Shown here: piece after piece, positions 1 through 7,404 of the stretch
Layout: each line of letters starts with the position of its first letter
Numbering within the stretch: position 1 is the stretch's first letter
From: Rhizobium sp. Leaf453
GTDB taxonomy: Bacteria > Pseudomonadota > Alphaproteobacteria > Rhizobiales > Rhizobiaceae
DNA length: 64,000 nucleotides
Assembly (NCBI RefSeq): GCF_001425605.1
Contig: NZ_LMRG01000001.1
Location: forward strand, 437,530-501,529
Direction of reading: 5' to 3'
Notes under the pieces: model-generated
The model's input: only the letters and a program-made list of their open reading frames with translations
Database searches by the model: none
Told to the model about the DNA's origin: nothing
Made by a program: the position numbers and the translations under genes

Positions 1-587
1 AGCAGCGGATCAGCGTCGGCGGAACCGGGCGACGCGATCGCTGCAGCGCGGTCGATACCCGTGCGCGACAAAAGCTCGGCGTGATCGAGCAGCATGCCCG
101 GCAATCCTGCCCGCTCCCGCAACAGGTGTTCGTCACGCAGGGCCGCAGGCCCGACATCTCCGGCGGCGAGGTAGAGGGTCGAACGCGGACGAAAGGCACA
201 GGACAGGCCGAGCGTACCGACCAAATCGTGGAGACCACGCACAGCCGCGATACTGTGCCGATAGATGGTGACGGCCTGGTCGAAGCCATAAAACTCCGTC
301 AGTTCGCCGAGCGTCCGGTCGATTTCCCATTGAAGCATCGCGGTACTGGCGGCCGTGCTACCAAGCCCCGGCTGCTCGTTGTCGATGACGGTCACATCCA
401 CGCCGCGCGCTACCAGATGCTGGGCAGCGAGCGATCCGGTAATCCCGCCACCGACGACCAGCACTTCGGTCTTGAAACTCTCGGTCAGGTGGTTCTTGCG
501 GGGAGGCAGGGCGCCCCCTCCCCAAGGAGTACGTCCTCCACGCAGGTCGTCCTGCGCGGTCTCTCCAGCATCGAGCATTGATGGCAT
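1..587 (-). CDS. FAD-dependent oxidoreductase (DAO family), N-terminal part, cut by window edge
   Basis: The reverse strand is open from an ATG at 587 (alternative in-frame ATG at 578) to the left edge, so only about 195 N-terminal residues are visible. After a leader of about 37 residues rich in Gly/Pro comes a classic ADP-binding fold, TEVLVVGGGITGSLAA, ending in the acidic VTVID, followed by GLGSTAASTAMLQWEID, which is typical of the D-amino-acid oxidase/glycine oxidase superfamily (PF01266). The substrate cannot be read from this part, and any C-terminal Rieske or other domain lies outside the window. The gene reads in the same direction as the AI-2E gene upstream, with a 74-base gap holding a stem-loop, so I treat it as a separate transcript. 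Confidence 0.75.
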   Translation of the reverse strand, partial: MPSMLDAGETAQDDLRGGRTPWGGGALPPRKNHLTESFKTEVLVVGGGITGSLAAQHLVARGVDVTVIDNEQPGLGSTAASTAMLQWEIDRTLGELTEFYGFDQAVTIYRHSIAAVRGLHDLVGTLGLSCAFRPRSTLYLAAGDVGPAALRDEHLLRERAGLPGMLLDHAELLSRTGIDRAAAIASPGSADADPL

Positions 588-630
588 ACAGCGGCTCTCA
601 ATTGGCGGAATGAAATAACGATCGGCATCC

Positions 631-658
631 GGGCCATCGCGTTCCTGTCGGATGGCCC
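631..658 (-). terminator. stem-loop after the AI-2E gene (weak terminator candidate)
   Basis: GGGCCATC (631-638) pairs with GATGGCCC (651-658) around a 12-base loop, directly after the stop codon of the AI-2E gene. There is no T-run on the reverse strand, so intrinsic termination is only a guess. Confidence 0.3.
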
Positions 659-661
659 TTG

Positions 662-1819
662 TCAGCCCGGCAATTGCCGTTCCGGCGGCTGCGTGCGGAC
701 TTCGTTGAATATGGTCATCGCGATAAGCGACAGCGGCAAGGCCAGCATTGCCCCGACCGCACCCCACATCCAGGTCCAGAAGATGATGGCGATGAAGATC
801 AGGAACGGGTTGACCTCCAGCCGGTGACCCAGAATCGAGGGAGTGACGATATTTTCCATGACCAGATGCAGAACGAAGAAGCCGGCGGCAGGTGCGAGCG
901 CCAGCAGCAATGCGTCATGGGTAAGCAGACCCGCACACATGAGCGCGATCGTCATCAGCGTAACGCCGAGATAGGGGATGAAGCTCGATACAAAGGCGAA
1001 CAGTCCCCAGAGCGGCGCCATCGTCAGCCCTCCGACGAAAGCAATTACGGCAGTGATCGTCCCGAGAACGAGGTAGATCAGGCTCGCCGTGGAGAAATAG
1101 AAACCGACGGCATTTTCGGTGGCATTCATGATGCGGATCGCGGCGAGCCGGCGTTCGCGCGTCGCGAATGCGAGAATGATCGTCTTGCGCAGATGCGCGC
1201 GCCCGACCAGAAACAGACCCAAGGCCGCCAGGAAAATCATGATCTGGATGAAAGCCGGGGTGATACCCGACGCGACCAGTCCGAGCATCGTACCGGCGTT
1301 TGCGATGGCGACATCCGTCATCGCCTTTTCATCCGTGCCGGCAATGGCGAGCTTCACCCATTCGAACCGTTGCAGATAGGGTAATATCCGCTCGATCGCC
1401 CCCTCCAGCATCGCCGGAGCCTGTCCTGCCAGCGAGGACAGTGGCTCGATGATGGCATTGATAAGGAAGAAAAGCCCGACGACGAAGACGAGCGCCAGAA
1501 GCAGACCGCCAAGGACAGGGGGCAACCCGAACCGGGCGAGACGGTCCGCGGCGAGCCCCAGCACCATGCCGATGACTATAGCAAGCGTGACAGGCATGAG
1601 GATCGCTTCCATCATGTAGATCACTGCCGATGCGAAGATGATGAAGGTTCCGACGATGCTCCAGGCGACGACGAGATCCAGCCCAGTCTTCGGCGCGGAC
1701 TGCGGCGGCGCCGCTTCGGCAACCCGTGCCTCGATTTCCGCCTGTTTCCGCTGCTTGATCAGTCCACTCGCCGGGAAGGCGCCCATTTTCAGTATCTCCA
1801 TTGGCCCGGCCCGGTTCAA
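662..1819 (-). CDS. AI-2E family transporter (PF01594), membrane permease
   Basis: The 385-residue protein has a hydrophilic N-terminus of about 50 residues, then a series of hydrophobic segments with the PF01594 arrangement. These include a pair of helices near residues 52-95, the long extramembrane central part (LSSLAGQAPAMLEGAIERILPYLQR) and the C-terminal block FVSSFIPYLGVTLMTIALM...PSILGHRLEVNPFLIFIAIIFWTWMWGAVGAMLALPL. Family members such as TqsA and PerM are exporters of small molecules; autoinducer-2 transport is known for few of them and should not be assumed here. In-frame ATGs at 1804 and 1789 could also serve as starts. A perfect EcfG-type promoter lies about 85-110 bases upstream, so general-stress control is likely. 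It appears monocistronic. Confidence 0.88.
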   Translation of the reverse strand: MNRAGPMEILKMGAFPASGLIKQRKQAEIEARVAEAAPPQSAPKTGLDLVVAWSIVGTFIIFASAVIYMMEAILMPVTLAIVIGMVLGLAADRLARFGLPPVLGGLLLALVFVVGLFFLINAIIEPLSSLAGQAPAMLEGAIERILPYLQRFEWVKLAIAGTDEKAMTDVAIANAGTMLGLVASGITPAFIQIMIFLAALGLFLVGRAHLRKTIILAFATRERRLAAIRIMNATENAVGFYFSTASLIYLVLGTITAVIAFVGGLTMAPLWGLFAFVSSFIPYLGVTLMTIALMCAGLLTHDALLLALAPAAGFFVLHLVMENIVTPSILGHRLEVNPFLIFIAIIFWTWMWGAVGAMLALPLSLIAMTIFNEVRTQPPERQLPG

Positions 1820-1902
1820 CAGGTCGAGCAGCGATGCTTCATGTCTGGAAAATGCCGCGGACGGATCGCGTTTGGGCGCTGGCCAAGGGCATGTCGCCCG
1901 TT

Positions 1903-1927
1903 AACGCGACGGTTGCGAAAAAGTTCC
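1903..1927 (-). promoter_or_regulatory. EcfG/RpoE2-type (general stress sigma) promoter of the AI-2E gene
   Basis: On the reverse strand GGAAC (1927-1923) is followed after exactly 16 bases by CGTT (1906-1903). This matches the alphaproteobacterial general-stress consensus GGAAC-N16/17-CGTT without a mismatch. The predicted start of transcription would be near 1895, giving a 5' leader of about 75-90 bases before the AI-2E start codon. A second site of identical spacing lies at 5541-5565. Confidence 0.7.
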
Positions 1928-2122
1928 GGGGGCGTTGCTCCGGAACAATAAGCCTTGCCTTACGTTTTGGGCGTACAACGTCCGCAGGAATCTTTGCGCG
2001 GAAGATTGCGCTTTATCGATCCGCGATGATGGAATGCTGCCCCGATTGGAGGTTTCATCGATTCATCACGGTCAGGAAGTGGCAACACCCCGTCGCTTAG
2101 AACAGCGCCTCTGACATTCACG

Positions 2123-2148
2123 ACTGGAGAGCCGTCCGGCTCTCCAGT
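2123..2148 (-). terminator. strong 12-bp hairpin after the signalling operon
   Basis: ACTGGAGAGCCG (2123-2134) and CGGCTCTCCAGT (2137-2148) form a perfect 12-bp stem with a two-base gap, starting 10 bases after the last gene of the kinase operon. No T-run follows on the reverse strand, so it may act as a 3'-end stabiliser or a factor-assisted terminator. Confidence 0.45.
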
Positions 2149-2157
2149 ATCGACGGA

Positions 2158-3216
2158 TCACCTGTATTGGAATGTCATGCGCGCTCGAGTGCCGACGGCA
2201 ACGTTGTCGTAGGCCAGATTTCCGCCCATTGTCGATGCCATCGCATTCAGGATCCTGGTCCCCAGCCCCGTCCCCTTGGCTGGCTGCAGCGGATCGTGCC
2301 CGACGCCATCATCCTCGACCACCAGTTCCACGGTTTCATCCTCCAGACGCGATACGCGAACGCGGATCTCACCTGCGCTCCCCGTCGGATAAGCATATTT
2401 GAAGGCGTTGGTGACCAGTTCGCTCACGATCAGCCCTAGCGGCACGACCTTGTCGGTCGGCAGTTGCACAGCATCAACCGAAACGACAATCGTATGCGGG
2501 CGCGCATCGTCACGCATCGACGATTGAAGCTCCTCCAGCAGGCTCTTCAGATAATCGTCGATATCGACAATGCCGACCTGGTTCTTGGCATAGAGATGCC
2601 GATGCACATTGCCGATCGCGTGGATGCGGACCTGTGTCTCCTGCAGTGCGGCCTGAGCCTCAGGATCGGTTACCAGCGAGGCCTGCATCCGCACCAGCGA
2701 TGCCGCCAGACTGAGGCTGTTGGCGACACGGTGATTGACTTCGCGCAAAAGAAGCTCAGCCTTGTCACGCTCCTGGCGCACCGCTTCCTGTGCCGCGGAC
2801 GTCTCCTTGCGATACCGCGCCCGTTCCAGCGCCTGCCGGAGTGCCGTTCCCAGAACATCGAAAAACTCTGCCGAAACGCTCTTCGTCACATAATCTTCAG
2901 CGCCGCGCTTCAAAGCCTCGACGGCAATACTCGCCTCGCCGGCACCGGTGACGTAAACGACGGGCGGATGGTCGGGCATGGCAACGATGGCCGGCAGGAT
3001 ATCGAGGCCGGTTTCACCGAGCAGATAATGATCGAGGGCAACCGCATCCACACCGCCATCTTCCAGCACAGCCATGCCGGCCTGGCGGTCGAGTGCGGTA
3101 ATGACCTGAAAGCCCTGTCGCGTCAGGTTCTTGCGCAGAAGAACGCCAAGCGCTTCATCATCATCGATGTAGAGAATGCGCATCTCGCCGCGATCGCCAC
3201 CGGTAAAGCGATCCAT
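2158..3216 (-). CDS. receiver domain fused to HisKA_2/HWE-type histidine kinase
   Basis: The 352-residue cytoplasmic protein starts with a receiver domain (MRILYIDDDE near residue 12, phospho-acceptor Asp62 in ALDHYL, VVYVTGAG, Lys112 in DYVTKS). A coiled linker (135-155) follows, then a HisKA_2 dimerisation/phosphotransfer segment with His162 in LLREVNHRVANSLSL and a C-terminal ATPase (NAFKYAYP, VVEDDGVGHDP, GTGLGTRIL). This order, receiver first and kinase second, is common for alphaproteobacterial HWE/HisKA_2 kinases that are switched by an upstream kinase. It is the last gene of a three-gene operon and its ATG shares one base with the stop of the preceding receiver gene (TGATG). A start at the internal Met12 is possible. 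The target is not encoded here; PhyR-type general-stress regulators are usual partners of such kinases, but that is inference. Confidence 0.88.
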   Translation of the reverse strand: MDRFTGGDRGEMRILYIDDDEALGVLLRKNLTRQGFQVITALDRQAGMAVLEDGGVDAVALDHYLLGETGLDILPAIVAMPDHPPVVYVTGAGEASIAVEALKRGAEDYVTKSVSAEFFDVLGTALRQALERARYRKETSAAQEAVRQERDKAELLLREVNHRVANSLSLAASLVRMQASLVTDPEAQAALQETQVRIHAIGNVHRHLYAKNQVGIVDIDDYLKSLLEELQSSMRDDARPHTIVVSVDAVQLPTDKVVPLGLIVSELVTNAFKYAYPTGSAGEIRVRVSRLEDETVELVVEDDGVGHDPLQPAKGTGLGTRILNAMASTMGGNLAYDNVAVGTRARMTFQYR

Positions 3217-3662
3217 CAGGACGCCTCCGGCACGGTCACCACGGAGAGGAAAAGACCAAGCTGCTGGATCGCATTAACGAATTTCTCGTATTGCATGGGC
3301 TTGGCGACATAGACATTGGCGCCGAGATCATAACAGCGATGGACCTCGACGGGATCATCGGTGGTTGTCAGGACAATCACCATCAGCCGCTTCAAATGCT
3401 CGCTCTCGCGCACCTGCGCCAGAATATCCATGCCGGTCATGTCAGGCAGATTGAGGTCGAGCAGAATCAGCAGTTGCTTGCCCTCGTGGTCCGCGCCGGA
3501 ACCGTCCGCGCCCAGCAGATATGACAGCGCAGCCGTTCCGGTCACGAAGGGGACGATCTCGTTGGTGACACCCGCGCGGCGGATGTTTTTTTCGATCAGA
3601 CGGGCATGGCCTTCATCATCCTCGACCATGATGATGACGACGGGCTGTAGACCATTGCTCAT
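3216..3662 (-). CDS. single-domain response regulator (Rcp1-like receiver)
   Basis: This 148-residue protein consists of one receiver domain with no output domain. Visible landmarks are the acidic pair in MVEDDEGHARLIEKNI, phospho-acceptor Asp69 in LILLDLNLPDMTG, the switch Thr in VIVLTTTDD and the Lys in VAKPMQY. The long loop GADGSGADHEGKQ before the Asp strand is typical of the Rcp1/CheY-like regulators encoded next to phytochrome- or CHASE3-type kinases. It overlaps the kinase upstream by four bases (ATGA) and touches the next gene, so the three proteins are translationally coupled. The likely role is to pass phosphate from the CHASE3 kinase or to act as a phosphate sink. Confidence 0.9.
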   Translation of the reverse strand: MSNGLQPVVIIMVEDDEGHARLIEKNIRRAGVTNEIVPFVTGTAALSYLLGADGSGADHEGKQLLILLDLNLPDMTGMDILAQVRESEHLKRLMVIVLTTTDDPVEVHRCYDLGANVYVAKPMQYEKFVNAIQQLGLFLSVVTVPEAS

Positions 3663-5152
3663 TGCTCCCCCCTGTCTTTCACAAACCGCAAATCTGCCGC
3701 GAGGCTGACGAAAAACGTCGTTCCCTCTCCCAGCGCGGATTTGACCTGAACGTCTCCCCCCAGACGCCGCGCAAGCGCACGGACATGCGCCAGACCTATG
3801 CCTTCCCCTGCTTTGTCCTGAGGTCCTGAACGCCGGAAGAGTTCAAAGATCCGCTCCAGATCCCGTTCAGCGATACCTCTGCCATTGTCCCCGACCTCGA
3901 TCACCACCTGATCTCCGGCCACCACGCCTGTTACGCGGATCACGGGGGCCCGGGACGGGTGTGCGTATTTTACCGCATTATCCAGAAGGTTGCCAAAAAT
4001 CTGTTGCAGGGCAAGCCGGTCGGACGAAATGTTCGGCAAATCCGCAGCGATTTCCACGCTGGCACCGGTTTCATCAAGCCGGTGCTGCAGGTTGGCGACG
4101 GCCTCGGACAGAAGTTCCGCAAGGCTTACCCGTTCCGGTGTCAATTGCCGACTACCCGCGCGTGCCAGCCGCAGGATTTCATTGATCAGATCGTCCATGC
4201 GCCTCATCGAGGATCGAATGAACCCCAACGCTTCGGGAATATCGACATTGACCGCTTCGCACGCTTGCTTTTCGATAAGTTCATCGCGCTCGCCATCCGG
4301 CTTTTTCACATAATCGGAAAAGATCGCCGACGCCCGTTCCAGTTCGGAGGTGAAGCCCATGATATTGACGAGTGGCGCTCTCAGATCATGGCCAACGATA
4401 TAGGCGTAACTCTGCAACTCACGATTGGCACGCTCCAGATGCTGCGTGCGCTGACGGATTCTCGTCTCCAAGGTTTCGTTCTGCTCGGCCAGCGCCCTGC
4501 GCGCCTCCTCAAGCTGACGGGTATGGTTGAAGACCAGAAGAATGGCTCCGCCGACGAGCGCGACAAGCAGGACCGCACCGCCGCCAATAGTAATCATCAG
4601 CCATGCGGTGGCGCTGTTCAGCGCTTGGCGTCTCTGGAATCCGATATTGCCGGTGATGGCGTCAATCCGGGTCATGATCTGGCGGATTTCTTCCATCGCC
4701 ATCTTGCCGGCATCGGTCTGCACGACGGCCAATGCTTCATCGTGCCGCCCCGCAGCCTGAAGCGCGATGGTGCTCTTCAATTCGCTGATCTTGGCATCAA
4801 TCAGCGATTTCAGCCGATTAACGGTTATGCCGCTGATGCCGACCTTGACCATATCACCGGTGATGCTGAGAAACTGAAGGCGGATCAGAACCTCGGCACG
4901 TTTGAATGGCGCCAGGTATTTTTCCTCTCCGGCCAGCAGATAACCCCGCTGGCTCGTCTCCGCATCCTGGACAAGGTTATACAAAAGCAGGGCGCGCGCA
5001 TTCAGGCGCGATGCCTCCAGAGCTTGTTGAGAATTCTCCCCCGCCTCATAGGCGAAGCGGAGCGAAACCAGCACAAGGCCTAAAAGGAGGACTGCGCCTG
5101 CGAACAGGATCAGCGGCACTGTCCGGGAAAATACCGAACGCCCGATCACCAC
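3659..5152 (-). CDS. membrane histidine kinase with CHASE3 sensor domain
   Basis: The 497-residue protein has a first membrane helix at about 10-32, a periplasmic CHASE3-type helical region at about 35-178 (NLVQDAETSQRGYLLAGEEKYL is the family hallmark), and a second helix at 183-208. A coiled coil (211-248) follows, then a HisKA domain with His255 in YIVGHDLRAPLVNIMGF and a HATPase domain (LLDNAVKYAH, EVGDNGRGIA, GEGIGLAHVRALARRLGG). It heads the operon kinase - receiver - receiver/kinase. CHASE3 ligands are mostly unknown. The upstream 170 bases contain a complex dyad at 5245-5278 that could be an operator. Confidence 0.92.
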   Translation of the reverse strand: MVIGRSVFSRTVPLILFAGAVLLLGLVLVSLRFAYEAGENSQQALEASRLNARALLLYNLVQDAETSQRGYLLAGEEKYLAPFKRAEVLIRLQFLSITGDMVKVGISGITVNRLKSLIDAKISELKSTIALQAAGRHDEALAVVQTDAGKMAMEEIRQIMTRIDAITGNIGFQRRQALNSATAWLMITIGGGAVLLVALVGGAILLVFNHTRQLEEARRALAEQNETLETRIRQRTQHLERANRELQSYAYIVGHDLRAPLVNIMGFTSELERASAIFSDYVKKPDGERDELIEKQACEAVNVDIPEALGFIRSSMRRMDDLINEILRLARAGSRQLTPERVSLAELLSEAVANLQHRLDETGASVEIAADLPNISSDRLALQQIFGNLLDNAVKYAHPSRAPVIRVTGVVAGDQVVIEVGDNGRGIAERDLERIFELFRRSGPQDKAGEGIGLAHVRALARRLGGDVQVKSALGEGTTFFVSLAADLRFVKDRGEQ

Positions 5153-5244
5153 AACCTGCCCCCGTGCATGACGGTCAAGTCCCTCTCCCGCCGGGACAGC
5201 CTGTTCTCGCCAAAATGCGCGAACCGATCACCGAGCAATTCCCC

Positions 5245-5278
5245 ATGAACGTCTACGTTGCAAACGTACAGCGTTCAT
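5245..5278. promoter_or_regulatory. nested dyad upstream of the signalling operon
   Basis: Two concentric inverted repeats share one centre: ATGAACG (5245-5251) with CGTTCAT (5272-5278), and inside them ACGTT (5255-5259) with AACGT (5263-5267). It lies about 95-125 bases before the kinase start and is not followed by a T-run on either strand in a terminator arrangement. An operator is the simplest reading. Confidence 0.35.
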
Positions 5279-5321
5279 AAAAAAAGAAAACCGTTTTATC
5301 ACCCTATATGGGCCCGCGTCG

Positions 5322-5492
5322 TCAGTATCTTTCCGGAGGAAAAACATGAAGCGTAAGTGAAAACAGACCGAGACCGAGAATAACCACGATCAGCGTGTTG
5401 GCGATATCATCCGAGGTGGCGGACACAACGCCCAGCCCCAGGATGGCGCCCATGAGCAGGAACAGAAAAATCCTCGGCAACCAGTACAACAT
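5322..5492 (-). CDS. 56-residue membrane protein of unknown function, stress-promoter driven
   Basis: This frame runs from an ATG at 5492 to a TGA at 5324-5322 and encodes MLYWLPRIFLFLLMGAILGL... followed by a short polar turn (SATSDDIANT) and a second hydrophobic stretch (LIVVILGLGLFSLTL), ending in HVFPPERY. The protein should span the membrane twice. The start is preceded by AAAAGGGA with a 6-7 base gap, a good ribosome-binding site. A mismatch-free EcfG-type promoter sits 49-73 bases upstream. I do not recognise the family. The combination of two helices, a ribosome site and a stress promoter makes a real gene much more likely than chance. It lies between the kinase operon and the divergent secreted-protein gene. 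Confidence 0.72.
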   Translation of the reverse strand: MLYWLPRIFLFLLMGAILGLGVVSATSDDIANTLIVVILGLGLFSLTLHVFPPERY

Positions 5493-5540
5493 GGCACGTC
5501 CCTTTTATAGTTGGAGAACATCCCGAAGGATTATCCTCAT

Positions 5541-5565
5541 AACGAAGTGGACATGCGATTGTTCC
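5541..5565 (-). promoter_or_regulatory. EcfG/RpoE2-type promoter of the 56-residue membrane protein
   Basis: On the reverse strand GGAAC (5565-5561) is separated by 16 bases from CGTT (5544-5541). The expected transcription start near 5533 leaves a leader of about 40 bases before the ATG at 5492. Confidence 0.72.
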
Positions 5566-5664
5566 GCGTGACTACGTCGGTGATGAAGAAACTTTTGCAA
5601 GAAACGGATGTGATCCAATTCTCCTTCCCGGCGTATCGAACTGCATCAAGCGATGGAGATGGTC

Positions 5665-6051
5665 ATGAAGGCGCTTTTTGTTGCCTGCTTCGGGATTGCA
5701 GCGTCTGGCCTTGCCGCCGCGGCGGAGGCAACCCAGATGAAGGAAGCGGATATCCGCAGCCAGATCATCGGAAGAACAATCTATCTGGCAGCCCCGATGG
5801 GCGGTGAATTCCCGCTCAACTATCGAACCTCGGGCGTGGTGGATGGAAGTGGCAAGGCGCTGGGGCTTGGCAAGTTCATCCAGCCGACAGACAGCGGTCG
5901 CTGGTGGATCCAGTCCGACAAGCTCTGCCAGCAGTTCAAGGTCTGGTATGACGGCTCTAAAATGTGCTTCGACCTGACGGACGCGGGACCGAACAAGGTC
6001 AAATGGATCCGTGACAATGGCGAATCGGGTATCGCGCGGATCGGAAACTGA
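5665..6051 (+). CDS. small exported protein (DUF995-like)
   Basis: About 128 residues. The N-terminus MKALFVACFGIAASGLAAAAEA is a clear Sec signal peptide with an Ala-x-Ala cleavage region. The mature part carries IIGRTIYLAAPMGGEFPLNYRTSGVVDGSG, then WWIQSDKLCQQFKVWYDGSKMCFDLTDAGPNKVKWIRDNGESGIARI. This pattern of an aromatic beta-rich domain with two Cys resembles the rhizobial DUF995 secreted proteins; that assignment is from memory of the family. Three in-frame ATGs occur at 5653, 5659 and 5665; GGAG at 5655-5658 is correctly spaced only for the third, so I choose 5665. The protein probably acts in the periplasm; its function is unknown. Confidence 0.8.
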   Translation: MKALFVACFGIAASGLAAAAEATQMKEADIRSQIIGRTIYLAAPMGGEFPLNYRTSGVVDGSGKALGLGKFIQPTDSGRWWIQSDKLCQQFKVWYDGSKMCFDLTDAGPNKVKWIRDNGESGIARIGN

Positions 6052-6066
6052 CACTGACTGTACAAT

Positions 6067-6097
6067 GAAAAAGCCGGCACCCGCCTGAGCACCGGCT
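6067..6097 (-). terminator. intrinsic terminator of the Rid-family gene
   Basis: AGCCGG (6072-6077) pairs with CCGGCT (6092-6097), and on the reverse strand the stem is followed by TTTTTC. It lies between two convergent genes and may also slow forward transcripts. Confidence 0.65.
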
Positions 6098-6119
6098 CTG
6101 CATCTATGCGATGCTCTGA

Positions 6120-6464
6120 TCAGAGAGCAGCGATGACGATGACTTCGACGAGATATTCCGGTGTTGCCAGCTTGGCCTCACCGGTGGCGCGAGCCGGGGT
6201 GTTGCCCTGCGGTGCCCATGCATCCCAAACAGCGTTCATCTTCGGGAAATCGACCATGTCGGCGAGCCATACGGTGGCCGACAGGATGCGGGTCTTGTCC
6301 GTGCCGGCCTGTGCCAGCAGGCGATCGACGGATGCGAGTGCCTGCTTGGTCTGCTCGGTAACGTCCGAGCCGGCCTCGCCGACCTGGCCTGCGAGATAGA
6401 CGGTGCCGTTGTGAACGACGGCCTGGCTCATGCGCGGACCAGTTTCGAAGCGTTTGATATCCAT
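6120..6464 (-). CDS. Rid-family (YjgF/UK114) protein lacking the deaminase arginine
   Basis: A 114-residue protein with the YjgF/RidA fold signature: VVHNGTVYLAGQVGE, TKQALASVDRLLAQAGTDKTRILSATVWLADMVDF, NTPARATGEAKLATPEYLVEVIVIAAL. RidA hydrolyses enamine/imine intermediates using an Arg in the motif VARLP. In the aligned place this protein has EAKLA, so the catalytic Arg is replaced by Lys and imine deaminase activity is doubtful; it belongs to another Rid subgroup. The frame extends to an ATG at 6479, but GGAAAG just before the ATG at 6464 favours that start. It is transcribed alone, downstream of nothing obvious, and ends at an intrinsic terminator. Confidence 0.85.
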   Translation of the reverse strand: MDIKRFETGPRMSQAVVHNGTVYLAGQVGEAGSDVTEQTKQALASVDRLLAQAGTDKTRILSATVWLADMVDFPKMNAVWDAWAPQGNTPARATGEAKLATPEYLVEVIVIAAL

Positions 6465-6576
6465 CTTTCCATTCCTCATGAAATGCGGCGGACCGCAGTC
6501 TGAAATTGTTGTGACGCTGGCGCTTTATCGCAGATCGCCGGTTAGTGGAACCATGATTGCGAAATCATGCCGCCCA

Positions 6577-7404
6577 TCAGGCGGCATTTTTCCGGGCAAG
6601 GCGTGCCTTGATACTATCGACATCGGCCCGCGGCGTCGCCGCGAACAGCGTCTTGGTATAGCTGTGCTTGGGATCGGCAAAGACTTCCTCGCGGCTGCCG
6701 TATTCCACCGCCTCGCCGTAATACATCACCATGACGTCGTCGGCGATGTAGCGCACCACCGATAGGTCGTGGCTGATGAAGACATAGGTAAGTTGGAACT
6801 CGTCCTGCAGGTCAGCCAGCAGGTTGAGAACCTGTGCCTGCACCGACAAATCGAGTGCCGAGACCGGCTCGTCGAGCACAAGAAGACGCGGATTGAGCAT
6901 CAGCGCACGGGCGATTGCGACACGCTGGCGCTGACCGCCGGAAAACATGTGCGGATAGCGACCGTAATGCTTTTCTTCCAGGCCGACCTTCTTCAGCATG
7001 GCGAGCGCCTTGTCGCGCCGATCGTCCGCCTTCATGCTCGTGTTGATGATCAGCGGCTCGGTGAGGATTTCGCCGATCTTTTTGCGCGGATTGAGCGTGC
7101 CGTAAGGGTTCTGGAAGACGATCTGAACCTTGCGGCGCATATCCGGCGTCAGCTTCTGATGCGCGATATCGACCTTCTGGCCGTCAATCAGCATGTCGCC
7201 CGAGGTTGCTGGATCGATCATGGTGACGATGCGGGCGAGCGTCGATTTTCCGCAGCCGCTTTCGCCGACGATCGCCAGCGTCTTGCCCTGCTCAACCGAG
7301 AAGCTCACGCCCTTGACGGCGTGAACGGTCTTGCCTTTTTTCAAGAGGCTGCCCGGGATGTGATAATCGCGGACAAGGTTTCTGGCTTCGAGAACTGGGG
7401 TCAT
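6577..7404 (-). CDS. dppF: dipeptide ABC transporter ATPase DppF
   Basis: A 275-residue ATP-binding subunit of the oligopeptide/dipeptide importer family. Walker A is GESGCGKST, the Q-loop is VQIVFQNPYGTLNPRKKIGEIL, the signature is FSGGQRQRVAIARAL, Walker B is LLVLDEPVSALD and the switch His is in FISHDLSVVRYIADDVMVMYYGEAVEYG. The Oligo_HPY-type C-terminus ends in HSYTKTLFAATPR. It is the last gene of dppABCDF and overlaps dppD by four bases. With DppD it should form the heterodimeric motor on the inner face of the membrane. Confidence 0.93.
   Translation of the reverse strand: MTPVLEARNLVRDYHIPGSLLKKGKTVHAVKGVSFSVEQGKTLAIVGESGCGKSTLARIVTMIDPATSGDMLIDGQKVDIAHQKLTPDMRRKVQIVFQNPYGTLNPRKKIGEILTEPLIINTSMKADDRRDKALAMLKKVGLEEKHYGRYPHMFSGGQRQRVAIARALMLNPRLLVLDEPVSALDLSVQAQVLNLLADLQDEFQLTYVFISHDLSVVRYIADDVMVMYYGEAVEYGSREEVFADPKHSYTKTLFAATPRADVDSIKARLARKNAA

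Larger units (their letters stand above)
1820..2157. other. intergenic region between AI-2E gene and kinase operon
   Basis: This 338-base gap holds the EcfG-type promoter of the AI-2E gene (1903-1927) and the hairpin that closes the signalling operon (2123-2148). Open frames across it on the forward strand have no recognisable protein features and no convincing ribosome-binding site, so I call no gene. Confidence 0.6.

Noticed and set aside
617..645. GGAAC followed by CGTT on the reverse strand before the left-edge flavoprotein gene.
   Set aside because: The spacing is 20 bases, outside the 16-17 of EcfG-type promoters, and the GGAAC lies in the loop of the AI-2E hairpin.
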